Positions 22,198 to 34,271 of a stretch of 64,000 nt of DNA are shown piece after piece. A program made the translations under genes and the position numbers. The stretch lies in NCBI GenBank assembly GCA_025201765.1, contig MU623410.1, forward strand, positions 120,620-184,619, in the 5' to 3' direction. The notes beneath the pieces are model-generated. The model saw nothing but the letters and a program-made list of their open reading frames with translations. It searched no databases and was not told the origin of the DNA. The stretch is from Daldinia sp. FL1419. Its lineage: Eukaryota; Ascomycota; Sordariomycetes; Xylariales; Hypoxylaceae. Position 1 is the stretch's first letter; every line of letters starts with the position of its first letter.

Positions 22198-23907
22198 ATG
22201 GAACGGTCAAACACAAGTCAACCCAGGATCCTGCCACGGATGAACATGGACAGCGGAGATGGCTTTAACTACACCTACTTTACCCCAGATGACGATATCG
22301 GTTATCTCACCAGCGACGGTGCTCCCGGATCTACTCTAGCGTTGAATAGCAGCGTCGGTATGATGGGCGTCATGTCCCCAGGTACCGCGCTCGCCATGGG
22401 TAACTCGGCTCAAAGACAACGACATGAGCGACGGGGCCACACCAAAAGCCGGCGCGGTTGCTATAATTGTAAGAGGCGGCGTATCAAGGTACTTGATATT
22501 ACGAACCCGTAACAATTCAAATTGCTAACATCAAGACATAGTGTCAAGAAACTCGTCCAGCCTGCGAGAATTGCACAAAGACGGGGCTCAAGTGCGAATA
22601 TCCGGCAGTACCGCAAGTCGTACACCAAGTACGAGTTCCTCGCAATCGTCGCCCGTCGTAGGAGTTGTTGCTAACGAAAGAGAAGCCCCAGCACCAAGTC
22701 CCGCTGTTCAGTCTGCAAGACATGCGGTTCTTCCAGCATTTCCTGCTGACGTGTTTCCCCCATCAGCCGATAGGGAACGAAACTATATGGACTCATGAGA
22801 TTCCATGCTTATCGCAAAAGGTGAGTATTATAGGAAGATCGACATCGAAGCCGAGGTACTAATCGGTGGAACACTATAGCACGAGTATCTCATGCACGCG
22901 ATACTGGGCCTCGCAGCCTCGGATCTCATATCACAAGATCCTAGTTTAGTCACCTTCGCCATGGCGCACAGACTGAAAGCGATTAGGGCCATTAAGAAGA
23001 CGTTGAACGAGGTGCCGAAGTCGAACACTTTTGAGGAAGGAAATGCGCTTAGTACGTGATATCCCTTTATTATTATACTCCTCTGCTTCTTAGGTCGGGC
23101 GAATCAGGGGGCCATCCCCTTAGCCCCTTTTCCACCGTTACACACGACTTTTCTACTAACCCACTTTCCACCCAAACAGTAGCAACCTGCTTCGCACTAA
23201 CCTTCCAGTCCGTGATCCTCGAAGACGGCATGGCCGAGTTCATGACCTTCTGCCGGGGCATCGTGCTCGTGTCGATACAGATGTGGACGCGCGGCACCAA
23301 GTTCATCTTCCGGAACCTGCACGACAACGAGTCCGCCGCGCTCCTCCGCCCCTTCATCGAAGTGCTCCCCCTTATCCGGCGCGACTGGGTCGACATGGCC
23401 GTGGCCAGCATCCGGGGCTTAGAGCCCCTTTGCGAGCACGAGGTCGAGGCCGAGTACTACCGCCTGCTCCTGGACATGGCTTCGGCCCTAAACGACTCCA
23501 CCTTCGGCGCCTACGAGCTCCTGTGCAAGCACTACGGATGGTGGATCCAGCTGCCGCACGCGCAGTTCCAGCGGCTCGTCGACCCGGAGAACCAAGTGTG
23601 CACGCTACTAGCCGCGCACTGGATCGCGGTCAAGCAGATCATGGCACCAATCACCGAGACCGAGCACCGGCTGCGGGCACGCGAGCCGCAGCCCAGCCAC
23701 CAGGGCAACGACGAAAGTAGTAGTAGTAGTAGTGGCAATGGTAATAAAGACCAAGACAATAGTGGTATGAACCAGGGCATGGTCCGCTGGCTCAAGTACC
23801 TCAACCGCCAGGTCGACGCCGAGCACCGGCGCTACAACGACTGGCCCGTGTGGGTCGAGGAGCAGCTCGACAAGGACCCGACGTTCTTCGGAAGGACGCT
23901 GGCTTGA
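22198..23907 (+). CDS. Zn2Cys6 transcription factor, sterol-uptake-control (Upc2-like) type
   Basis: Five exons: 22198-22488, 22542-22628, 22683-22820, 22880-23051 and 23180-23907, giving 471 residues. The zinc cluster spans the first intron: RRGCYNCKRRRIK then CQETRPACENCTKTGLKC (Cys 88, 91, 98, 105, 108, 115). After a short Gln/Pro linker comes the regulatory domain of this family: FSLQDMRFFQHFLLTC, NETIWTHEIPCLS, HEYLMHAILGLAASDL, AMAHRLKAIRAIKKTLNE and ATCFALTFQSVILEDGMAEF. The C-terminus has a Ser run encoded by AGT repeats. The second intron (54 bp, GTACGA to AAGAG, branch GCTAAC) is needed to skip an in-frame TAG at 22659. Yeast Upc2/Ecm22 members control ergosterol genes, but this broad filamentous group is mostly uncharacterised, so the target is inferred only. 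Confidence 0.88.
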
Positions 23908-25749
23908 TCGAGGCTGGCTATCCTATCTATCATCTACTTCTAACATTCCTATACCCACCCACCTTAGGTGCCTACCTCATGCCAGCATACCCATAACAGT
24001 CAAGCGGTGAGGTATAGACAGTAACAGCCAATTACGCCGTCTTACTTGCCTTACCTTGGCGCTAGTCGCAGATCACGATGGCATCACGTCGCCAACCCAA
24101 ACTATCCCATAAACGTATAGTCAAAAGTAGAAAAGAAAAAGCCCATCCTCTCGACGACGATAAGACGGCACTTAGTTCCCCTAGCCTCTTGGCTTCACCT
24201 GACATTTCTACGGGCCGTCCCTTATAAAAAAAACAAAGTCTTGTCCTTCCTTCGGACTAGGACTAGGGAAGGATCCAGCCTGCTAGACCCGGGCACCGCG
24301 TCAGGATATTTGGCCGGCCTCTATGCAGGGAACCTCTGCTAGTTAGGTTATATGCCTTACACCTTGCCTTGCTTCACATACATACCTAAGTACCTACCTA
24401 TAATGTAGATAGCCTCATTCTCCCGGGTCTCCTCGGACCGAACCAACGCAAGCCGCAACAACAGCATCGACACCCGGAAATCCCACGCAGCAGGCAACAA
24501 ATTCCTACCCTTGGGATAATCCCCGAGTCCTAAATAATCCCCGTCTTCCTTATCCCACTTTCTTTACCTTTACCTTACCTTACCATACTTTATCCCGTCC
24601 GGGAACCGAAAAAAAAAAAAAAAAAAAAAAAAACACTCGCCATCCTCGGCGTCCGAGTGCTTACCTATCTAATACCATTCCAACACAACCAACCTTCCAA
24701 CCTCCGGGACTATCCGCGCAGTCTTACTTTTCCCTCTTACTTTTGCACTTTACTCTATGTACATATCCTGCCGGGTCTAACCCTGCCTTACTCCGCCTTA
24801 CCTTACCTTACCTTACCCTATCCGCGTATATATATATATATATAATCCGTAGAGCAATCCTTCGCTCCCCAATCCTTCGGACTCGTCACGTCATGCCACT
24901 TCGCGGCACAGCCAACCCCATGTCTAAGTTAGGTTAGGTTAGGTACCTCCCATCCCATCCCATTCCATCCCGTCTACCTGCCTGCTTACGTGTTTCATTA
25001 TCCCTAGTCCCTAACTCCCTAACTTGCCTTGCCGTATATGATGATGATAATGTAGCAGTGTAGGAATTCTTCAGCACGCAACCCGATTTATGGAGCCTCC
25101 CAATTGTCGTCTAGATAAACTCTTTCTTCCTTGGAAAAAGGCCGAGATGACTAAGGCTTAAAACGTAACATGGTGACGGGTACACGATGAGGCTCTTGTC
25201 CCTTTCTGTGCGCCTGCGTGAATAATAGATCCTAATATACCTACCTACCTTAAAGGTAACCCTTACCTCTTTTGGACCGTATATACTGACCAATATTCAA
25301 ATCCAACTATATCCAAAACGTGTGTAATCGGTACTCTGTATCTTTGTAGATTAATTAGGTTCGAGTGCAAATAATACTGTGAAATCTGAATAGCCGAATT
25401 GATTATTATATTCAGCTTGCCTAAACCATTCCATTCTCGCGCTCTGAATCATTGCACTATGCCTTCCCAACCGATCCTCTTCGGCGATGTCTCCGGGTCT
25501 GACCAATTATTCCCGGGAGGGCCACACCCAATTCAATCCCAAATTGTTAACGACGGGTCTAGAACGCCTTGCTCAACCAAAAAAAATAAGGAGCCCACCC
25601 TTTTATCTCTCCTATTCCGCCCTCGTGCTCGACTAGGGCACAATGCAGACATCCAATTCTAAGTAGCAAGGCTATACAGGGGTATTTACACATGATGGAG
25701 AAGTGGATCTTAAATAGCAAACGATGTAGTTGCCTATAAATAAATGAAA
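23908..25749. other. Convergent intergenic region, rich in simple repeats
   Basis: Contains CCTTA repeats (24790-24820), an A-run, a (TA)n run near 24826-24843 and GGTTA repeats near 24930. No coding sequence is supported. The pentamer CCTTA is not a telomere unit. Confidence 0.5.
24609..24633. repeat. Poly-A tract
   Basis: Uninterrupted run of about 24 adenines in the 3' spacer between the Zn2Cys6 gene and the MGA2 homologue. Confidence 0.8.
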
Positions 25750-28700
25750 TCAGGCAGGGCCGGCTATGCTAATAGCAACCCTTTGCGCAAACTCCCGTGG
25801 GTTTGCAATAAAGGCAGCAGATGTGTTGATAAATGAGGTACCATAGGATACCAACGAGGGGGCGACGCTAACTAGCATAGCGCCAAGGATGAAAACTAGA
25901 ATCGGAATCTACAGATATTTATTAGCACTAGTGATTTAAATAAAGAAAAGGGGGGAACTGTCAACTACTTACCCAGACAAACCAGAGCATCTTGTCGCTG
26001 CTCCCGGTCTTGAGCCTCTGAGCGTGGGCGCGTTGTAGGTGTTCCTGTTGTTCCTTGGTAATGCTGTGCTTGTGTCCGATCTCAAGGAGTGCGGGGACTT
26101 CTTGCGTCTGCGACACTTGCTGTGTTTGCGACGATCCCGATGCTTTTTGGTCGTAAAGAGTAGCACACTTTTCGTCAGCTAGAGCCTCCGCTGCTGCAGC
26201 GGCAGCGGAGGCTTGCTTGACATCAATATCACTTCGAGGGAAGATGCTGTCATATGCTGGTGGGGGAGCGTCCTTAGCACCGAATCTAGAAAGATCCCAC
26301 CATTTACTATCAGCATCTCGTGGGGGTTCTTCGTCCCCAGATCCAGGGCGTTGACCCCGGATGTTTGGAACGAGAGAGGTAATACGCTGCATGACGGGAG
26401 TTGAGTATAGATAGTAGCCTGGAAGCATAGGCATAGTTGGCATCTGAGGCATCTGAGGCATCTGCATGTGTGGTAGATTTTGCAAATGCATAATCATAGA
26501 ATGCTGGAATTGCTGGAGCTGTGCTGCAAACTGGTCTCGAAAAGCCGTCATCGTGGCAGGTGCATCCGCGCCAGTGGGTTCACGACCAGTAGTATAATGC
26601 GGGAAATTAGATTGCCTCATATTTAGCCACTCGCCCCTTTCTTCGTTGTTGCTTTGCACTGACGAATCGTCATTTTCATCACTGCTATCGTCCGAAGAGC
26701 TTTGGCTCTCTGACATAAATTCCTCGCGGTGTGCCGAAGCTACTGAAGACGGATCCCATAACGACCTTAGAGAGCTAGCACTATTAGCCCTGCTGTGGAA
26801 TGAGCTGTTGCTTCGGGATCTGGAATGGTTTTCAATCTGCCGGAGAACTCTGAGCACGTCGCCGGATCTTGCAACGTCGGCAGGTGTAAGACCAGAGAGA
26901 CTTCGCATATTAGGATCAGCCCCTCTCATAATAAGACGCCGGACAATTTCCTGGTGGCCGTTCATCGCGGCCATGTGCAATGGTGTGAAACCTCCCCTAT
27001 CTCGCACACCTACGTTAGCGCCGCGCGATAGAAGACCGGCAACAAAGCGGACAAGTCCAATAGAGCACGCTAGGTGAAGCATGGTCTGCCCACTCGCTCT
27101 TCTAAGGTTAATCTTTGCTACATTGGCGCTATCATCCAGGTCAATCAATTCCAGAATACGAAGAAGTCCCTTCTCTACAGATTCCGAGAGATCCTGTTCC
27201 AGGTTGTTGAAATTGTTATTGGGGGTTTGGCCTCCCGCTCCGGGAGAAGGTCCCCATGAGCCGCCATTTGCGGGCCCGTATATTATATTTCTTGCGATAT
27301 CCGCAACGTCTGTCATCTTGTTTCCAAGCTTGTTGCCCAGTACAGTAAGTGCTGTACGTATCAGGCGGTGTTCATCGTCGTCGACGTACCTAAACAGGGG
27401 TTGTTGGTTGCCGTTGAATGAAAGCTGAGGAGCGACACCCGGTTGTCGGATAGAAACTGGTACGATCCCAGCAGTATGAGACGGGGGTAGAAGGCAAACC
27501 AGAGATGTCTCGCCCCAATAAGTTGTAGTCGCAGCTCTTTGTTCGCCAAACATAACCTCGAGGCCGCCATTTGTGAAACCACTGCCAAGGATTGTGACCT
27601 CAACGCCTCCTGATTTTGGACCTTCACCAGGAATGATCTTATAGATCATCGGTGGCGCCCTAGCCACATTCATAGCCGCGGATACCCCGTACATATTTTG
27701 ACTGAGCGCACCATGAGACATATTTTGCATGTCGTTTCTCACCCGGCTTGGACTGGGAGCACGGCTTGGATGAGCCGATGATGGTGTAGAAAACATTTGA
27801 GATACAGGTATATTATCAATACTCATGTTCCTGCTTCCTTGTGGGAAGCTAATCTCAGCGCTATTGCTATTGGGCGTGGGTGGTCCTACTGAAGTTGGAT
27901 ATTGTTGCCCCATAGTGTTAAGGTTTGTCTGCTGCCCATGGAACATCGAGTCCGTGGATATTGGGAAATTTCCCATGTTGGGTGAGAATGGCGATGCAGC
28001 CGCCGAAGTAACAGCTGATTCATTCTGAGTCCCGGGAGGCATCGTCGACGGTGATTGACCTGTCTCAAGTCTAGTCATCGCTAAACCAGTGGGGAGCTTG
28101 ACTGAGCCGCTGGCTTTCCTCTTCCTGGATGTGGGGCCAGAGGGACTAGTAGGCGAACTCTGCCTAGACATTGTACGAGACGTCGTAGCAACCGATATAG
28201 GTTGAGAATTGTTACCCGAAACAGGAAATGGAGCAGTCGACTTCAATCCTTGAATGTCAGTTGGGGGCGACATGCGGTACGGCTGTATTGAGGGTTCCAT
28301 GTGGTTGATGTCCATTGCTACAGGCAGTGGCGGCGGTTCCAGGACAGGGTTCTGCGTAGCCGACGCTGCTGGAAGATGTGTCTTATGATCGTCGGTAATC
28401 ATAATCGAAGACGAAATCTGTTGAGCGATAACATTGTCCTGGTAATCTTTTATGGTGAAGATAACTTGGAACCCCATTTTCTCACCGTGATGGCGACAGT
28501 AACAAGCAATACGCATCGGCGCATCTACTTGAACAGTACCATCAGGAACAGAGAGATCAGGTAGGCCAGCCCCGGTAGGATCAGCCATGTGAGGAGTAAC
28601 TGCTTGCCAGTCCTTAATCTCTTGGGTGTTGAAAACGATGACCCGTTGATGCTCGTATCGATTCCATAACTCGTCCTCTTCTGGCTTCTTGTGCTTTTTA

Positions 28701-30057
28701 CGACTAGCACGCTTGCGCTCTCGAGTTATGCAGCCACCACATATTCGTACTTCACCACCGTTCTGAGGCCTATGCTCATCTTCTTCACTCCCGTCTTCTG
28801 ATTTCTTTAAAAACGTCGAGTCGTGTCCAGCCACGGCAGCTCGGTTAAAAGCGCGACGAAGCTTCGCTGGGTCTTGCATGGCGCTGGTACAAACCAACAT
28901 GGTATAAAGTTCGAGCATATCAGGAGACCGTGAGGCTCCAGGCTTTGCCAACAACTTTGGCTTCGAAATCGTATGAGTCGGCAAGTGGAGTCTTTTAATA
29001 CCGGGAGGGAGTGAATGGATAGTAAGCTTGATTGGGATCTGAGTCTCAACCCGGGATTTTAGAGGTGTGGGCTGGATCACAAGCCTTGGGCGAGGGGTAT
29101 GTTTTATGTGAGGTGAATAGGAAGGAATAGTGCTGGCTGCGACGTTTGTCTGGTCTCGTCTGAAAGGATGCGGGAGGGCTACGCCGTTAGTCTGTAAACC
29201 TGTTATAGACGGCCAAGAAGCCAAGTGTTTTTGCTGATTTGATATGGTACCAAAATGGCTTGCAATATTATCGGGGGGAGGGGAGTTGTGAAGCATCGTC
29301 GACGGCGAGGTTTCTTGACTAATTATCATGTTCGACATAGGCGAGCCTTCTCTAGAGCCACTCGTCTTTAGCCCATTCATCGACTTCGTTATAGAATGTT
29401 GCTGCATACTAGTTAGCACAAAGAGAGTTAATGCATGCGAGCAAGGACAGAACGGACCGACTGGGTCTTATGATGACCCTTGATTCGCTTAGCAGCGGGG
29501 GCATTTGACATGGAAGTCGTCGTTACAGGTGACTCTTGCATGATACCGTTCGCAGCGGGGCTAGGACTACTAGAAGCACTGTCAAAGTCGAAAACGCGAG
29601 ACATGTCCATGGTGGTAGGGTCCATAGTAGTAGGGTCCATGGTGTCGAACATGAAGTTCTGGTCTATATGTCTGGATTCCTGTTCGAAGTGCCAGCCCGG
29701 GCAGGACTCGTCGGTCATCATAGCCTCCGCCGAGCTCTGGCTTGTCTTCCCGGAGTTAGAATTGCCGCTTATCCGCGAGGAAGAGGAAGACGCAGAACCC
29801 CGATGCGACGGAGAAGGCAGGGATCTGGTAGGGTTGATCTGATCCGACTGGCCGAGGCCAGACGAAAACACCTTGGAATCTTCATAGAGACTCGCGTCTA
29901 GCAGTTCGCCACTGGTGAAATCAAATATATTGGCCGACGAGTGATGATCCTCGTAGAAGTCGAATTCATTGCTGGCGGCGAAAGAGGGAGGTAGCATCCC
30001 CGAGTCGGAGGTGAACTGGTTCGTCCCATCAAACGGGGAAGAACCAGAAGTCGTCAT
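25750..30057 (-). CDS. mga2: MGA2/SPT23-type membrane-tethered transcription factor
   Basis: Three exons: 30057-29458, 29401-25973 and 25908-25750, giving 1395 residues. The first intron (56 bp) uses a GTCCGT donor and joins HKTQS to QHSITKSMNGLK. The last (64 bp, GTAAGT) separates LWFVW from the tail IPILVFILGAMLVSVAPSLV. Order of parts: acidic Ser-rich N-terminus; conserved RLVIQPTPLKSRVETQIPI block near 310; Ser/Pro linker; IPT/TIG domain about 780-850 (IIPGEGPKSGGVEVTILGSGF); two ankyrin repeats about 965-1035 (SGQTMLHLACS, GGFTPLHMAAMNGH); acidic stretch; C-terminal membrane anchor. In yeast the ER-anchored precursor is cut by ubiquitin/proteasome action, and the released fragment drives the OLE1 desaturase gene in response to membrane lipid state. 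The same role is inferred here. A short duplicated MDPTT unit is present near residue 140. Confidence 0.92.
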
Positions 30058-33024
30058 GGCCCAGTTCAGGCGGCTCTTGGGTGCACCAAGAATGGGATAC
30101 TACGCAAAGCCGTGTCAGCATATTTGATGAAAGACATGTTCCAAGGCAAAACAAACCGGTATATGGAACCTGAACCGTGTCCACACTAGTGACGTATATA
30201 ACTTGATACCAACCGCAATCCCCAGATGACGAGATAAAAGTCGAGTATTATCGTCTGAAGCGCTGTCCTCGGTGAGCCCAACAATTTCGATGCAGTTATA
30301 TTCTAGTTACAGCAACATGACTCCTCTTTCTGCAGAATTCAATTGAAAAATATAATGAATTCGGCGAGTGTGAAAAAATGCACCCCGTCTTTTAATTTGA
30401 TTTTCGGACACGTAAATGACGAATGTTATGTAGTTAACTCGATATTCGATCGATGGCTCGAGGGCGTTGTGACAATTTTGTTGCTTGGGCTCGGAATAAC
30501 GTGCCGAATCAGTGCAAAGTTGCGGTAAGTCTCGAAAACGGTTTTTGCTTTGCTATAAATACAGACAATAATTTATGTCTATTTCTCTCCGCTTTGGGGG
30601 AATTTTCAGTATAAAAAAAACTCCTAGTGAATCGAAGACGATACGATAAGAAAATAAAGGGTGATAGAAAAAGAGAGGCAAAAGGAATGAATGTCTTGGC
30701 CGTAAAGGTGGTTAAGGCGGTGGTTAGGGCGGTGGTAACGGTGGTAATGGTGGTAAAGTGGCAGGTGCAGTTTGTTGACTTCAGATTTCACCACAAGACC
30801 GGGATAGTATGTGGGATGGATGATTTAGGATTGGGAGAGAGTTGCAGGCGGCGTTTGGGCGTTTGGATCAATCAATTTGACCAAGATTGAAGAACCCTGA
30901 CAGCCTGAGCATCGAACCCGACCGGGGGTAGAGGGAACACAATGTCAAGCAACCTGGACGGTCCTGGCAGTCTGGCGGTATCTGGCGGTACAAGAGAGAA
31001 ATGCACTGCACAAGAAAAAGATGGAGTGGAGAATTAAAAGACGGTCGAGGACCGTTTAAGCACAAAAAGGGTAAGTTCGTTCGAGAGCACGCTAATTGAG
31101 ACTAATTAGACCTAAGAGTAGGTACCTAAGAAGTTCCAAGGTTGTGCGCGGCAGCCTCCCCCCGGTGACCGGAAAAACTGGGGTTTTCCCATCTTGGAAG
31201 AGTGCAAAAAGAAGTACACCCAAAGTATCTATTTAGGTACTTATAACTAGTTATATATACTAATTACTTCTAACTACTTACCTACCCAGACAGCTAGGCC
31301 ACTTCCATACCTCACTAAAATCTACCAAAAACTTGACATTTCCAACCTACCTCATGTAGTTTTCCGGTACCTGGAATCTATCCGCGATAATTGTTAGTGG
31401 CTTAGCAACGAACCTCTGTAGTAATCGTGTAATCTCGCTTAATACACGTGTAACATTGCCGCTACTAAATTCTAATTGATGTTAGTGCGGAATCTTCGAT
31501 ATGCCAACGAAGAACACTTGGTCGCACTACTTATAACAACTTGCCTAACAGTTCCCACGTTGACAAGTCAAGTCGTGTGCTTCTACCCGTAGTCCCTTGT
31601 ACGAGAGTCAAAACTTTCCTTGAATCTATCTGAACTTACCCCCGCCCTACCTAGTATTCTAGCTGACGTTTCAGCGTTTGAGGCAAAGAATATACTACGG
31701 TTAAAACAAAAAAAAGGCACTCAACGACACAAACCACCTGTGCGTTAACCTCCCGCGCTTCGCGTACGCGTTTCAGTTGATATAATCTTATCGAAAAGCT
31801 ATATCCAGCAGCTCAGCTCTCCTCTTAACTTTAAAACCCTTTGACCTCTGATCAACGCCGGTCATCGGGCATGTCTCAAATGCTGACCACCTTGCGGGGT
31901 TCTTGGCTTATCCTTTTCGTCATGAAAGGAATTATTACCTGGTAGGACTTGGGAATATACCTATTCTTACCCGTCCAAAAAATTGGGTATTTGCTTATGG
32001 GGACTTTTTTTTTTTTTTTTTTTTCAAAATCGTATTTTTGGTTAAAATTGTCGATAGTATTCATTTTTCTTTGCTGCAGTGCTTAGGGTTGCAGACTTTC
32101 CCGTGGACCATTCCTGTTCCTGCGTTCAATCCGATCTCTTACTGGTCCCCCAGACAAAGCTAACTTAATCAAGGGTCCTTATCTGATAGGTTTGATAGGT
32201 AGGTACCTAGGACCTAGGTAAGTAGGTAAGTAATCAGACTGATAGGTATCTTTTGTATCTTTTGATAGAGGGGTCGATGACTCTATCCTACATACCATAT
32301 ACCGTACCTCTAAGACGTGGACCTTCCTTACCTTAGCAGCCCAGGTAGGTATACCGCTAAGCCAACCTCCCCTCACACTATCTATCCATTATTCACTACC
32401 TACATACATGCTGCGCATCACATCACTTACATACATCTCCTACCTTCTGGAGGAAGGTCAATGTCGTTTGCTCCCTCGCTCTCTGACAACATACCACCTC
32501 AGTCTATCTCGAACTTCTCCTCCAAGTAAGCGGACACCCGCTTCCATAGCCGCTTCTACATCTTCCATCTTGTCCCAAATGCGCAAAAATAAGACATGAT
32601 AAAAACAACCCATCACTACCACTGCTACTCCTCCTACGTAGCCGTATCTGTTTCTTCTCCTTCTCCGTGTCCGCCATTCACGCATCCACGGGGAAACTCC
32701 CCGATGGCAAAAACCCCGTTATCTCCCCGCCCTACTCAGATTATGGAGGGTCACACTCGCTCGCCCACGCAGTCTACCAGTCGCAACCTCTTCTCCGTCG
32801 TCGCTACGATGGCCCCGTTCTACGGCTTTTAGCATACGCGGGAAAGAAGAAAAGAAAAAGAAAATGGGCCAAGCTGCCTTTCGAAACCCTGCCCCTCTCG
32901 CGAACCCCCCTCTCCGCGCACATAGGCTTGGCGACGACCCTACAGGTCGTATCCCTTCTGCATGTCTGCAACGTCTTTCTATCTATGTACATGTACCATT
33001 TCCTTCACAGATTTGCAAGATCCG

Positions 33025-33065
<41 letters not shown>

Positions 33066-34271
33066 TAGGATCTCCCTCGTAGCCACCGGACAATTAGACA
33101 GTCCAGGCCCAAAAGCCCCCGGCAACATGCTAACCTAGATACGTACATGCATACCTCCTACCCACGTAAAATAGCACGGGAGAGGCGTATATATTGTCGT
33201 TAAATTAAATTTAAAGAAAGATGTATGTCTATACTTGGATCATGCGAGATTGTCTCCGTCCGGACCTTTCGTATCCTATAAACTACCTACCTACTCACTC
33301 ACGACGTCCCGCTCATCTTACAATGGGTCCGTCTACCAAGGTAAGAAAGGGTGCCCGCTCGTCTCGCAGTTGATTCATTATGCATACCTATATATCACTA
33401 CTCACTACTCACCACTCGCCACTCACCAACCGCGCTTGAGGTGTGTATGGGGCCACCTACCTACCTACCTACCTATACAAAGACTTCGGACGGGGTAGGG
33501 GTCTGTGGAGTTACGATTATCTTTCCCCTCCTACGATACCGGCTCGAAATCTTCAAAGTAAAAGAAAGTAAAAATAAAATTGACTTAATAAAAAATATAA
33601 AAAATAAGAAAGGGAGTTCTTACGACCCCCTCCCCCCCCCCCACGCCGTAGATCCAGGACCCGTACACCGACATGACAAGGCTAAGCCAAGCTACGACCA
33701 AGGCGCCCAATTACACGAAGAAGGGAGGGGAAAAGACCGTTTAAGGCAGATGGGGTGGCTTAATAGCGGATTACATATAACGTGTCTGAGCCGATTCGGG
33801 CAGTTAGGCACCTTGAGTAAGCCGGGTGCTATGGCTGATTACTGTAACTGTCACTGTCGGACATCCGTCTGATGTTGTAATTTGACATCACCGGAGTCCG
33901 AAACACGAACGAGCCACTAGGAATCCGGTATCTGTGATAGATCACGAAATGAGATGAGAGTTGTTACTATTAAATTAGAAGACGGTCAGGACATTGATCG
34001 AATTCTACAAGAGAAAGAAATATCTATCTACCACAAAAATGGGAGCTCCTGGGCGTCCTAGGTAAGGTAGTATCGAAAGAACTTGACGAAGCTGCTCCCA
34101 TGACTCCAGCCCTTACTCTAGTCCTCTTGCCTGAATGTCACCCTGCTTATCGTCCGACTAGTAGGTAGTAAATGTGTAGTAAATAATCATTGTACTGAGT
34201 CCACATTCTACCTCCACGGATGTCTATAGAAGAGCGATGAAGGCATTGACGATAAAGAAATGACAAATAGT
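30058..34271. other. Long intergenic region with many simple repeats
   Basis: 4.2 kb upstream of the MGA2 homologue. It contains a GGTGGT-rich stretch near 30710-30760, TAGGTA tracts near 31115 and 32195-32235, a 19-base T run near 32006, an AAAAG-repeat run near 33026-33062 and a CCTAC repeat near 33453-33473. No gene is supported. Confidence 0.45.
33026..33064. repeat. A-rich (AAAAG)n microsatellite
   Basis: A run of A followed by at least four AAAAG units. It is a simple-sequence tract on the plus strand with no coding role. Confidence 0.8.

Noticed and set aside
23283..23720. Ala/Pro/Arg-rich plus-strand frame in the Zn2Cys6 gene
   Set aside because: Alternative frame of a GC-rich exon; the correct frame carries the family motifs.
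24790..24960. Telomere-like CCTTA/GGTTA repeats
   Set aside because: The units are pentamers, not the fungal TTAGGG/CCCTAA hexamer, and the array is short and interrupted.
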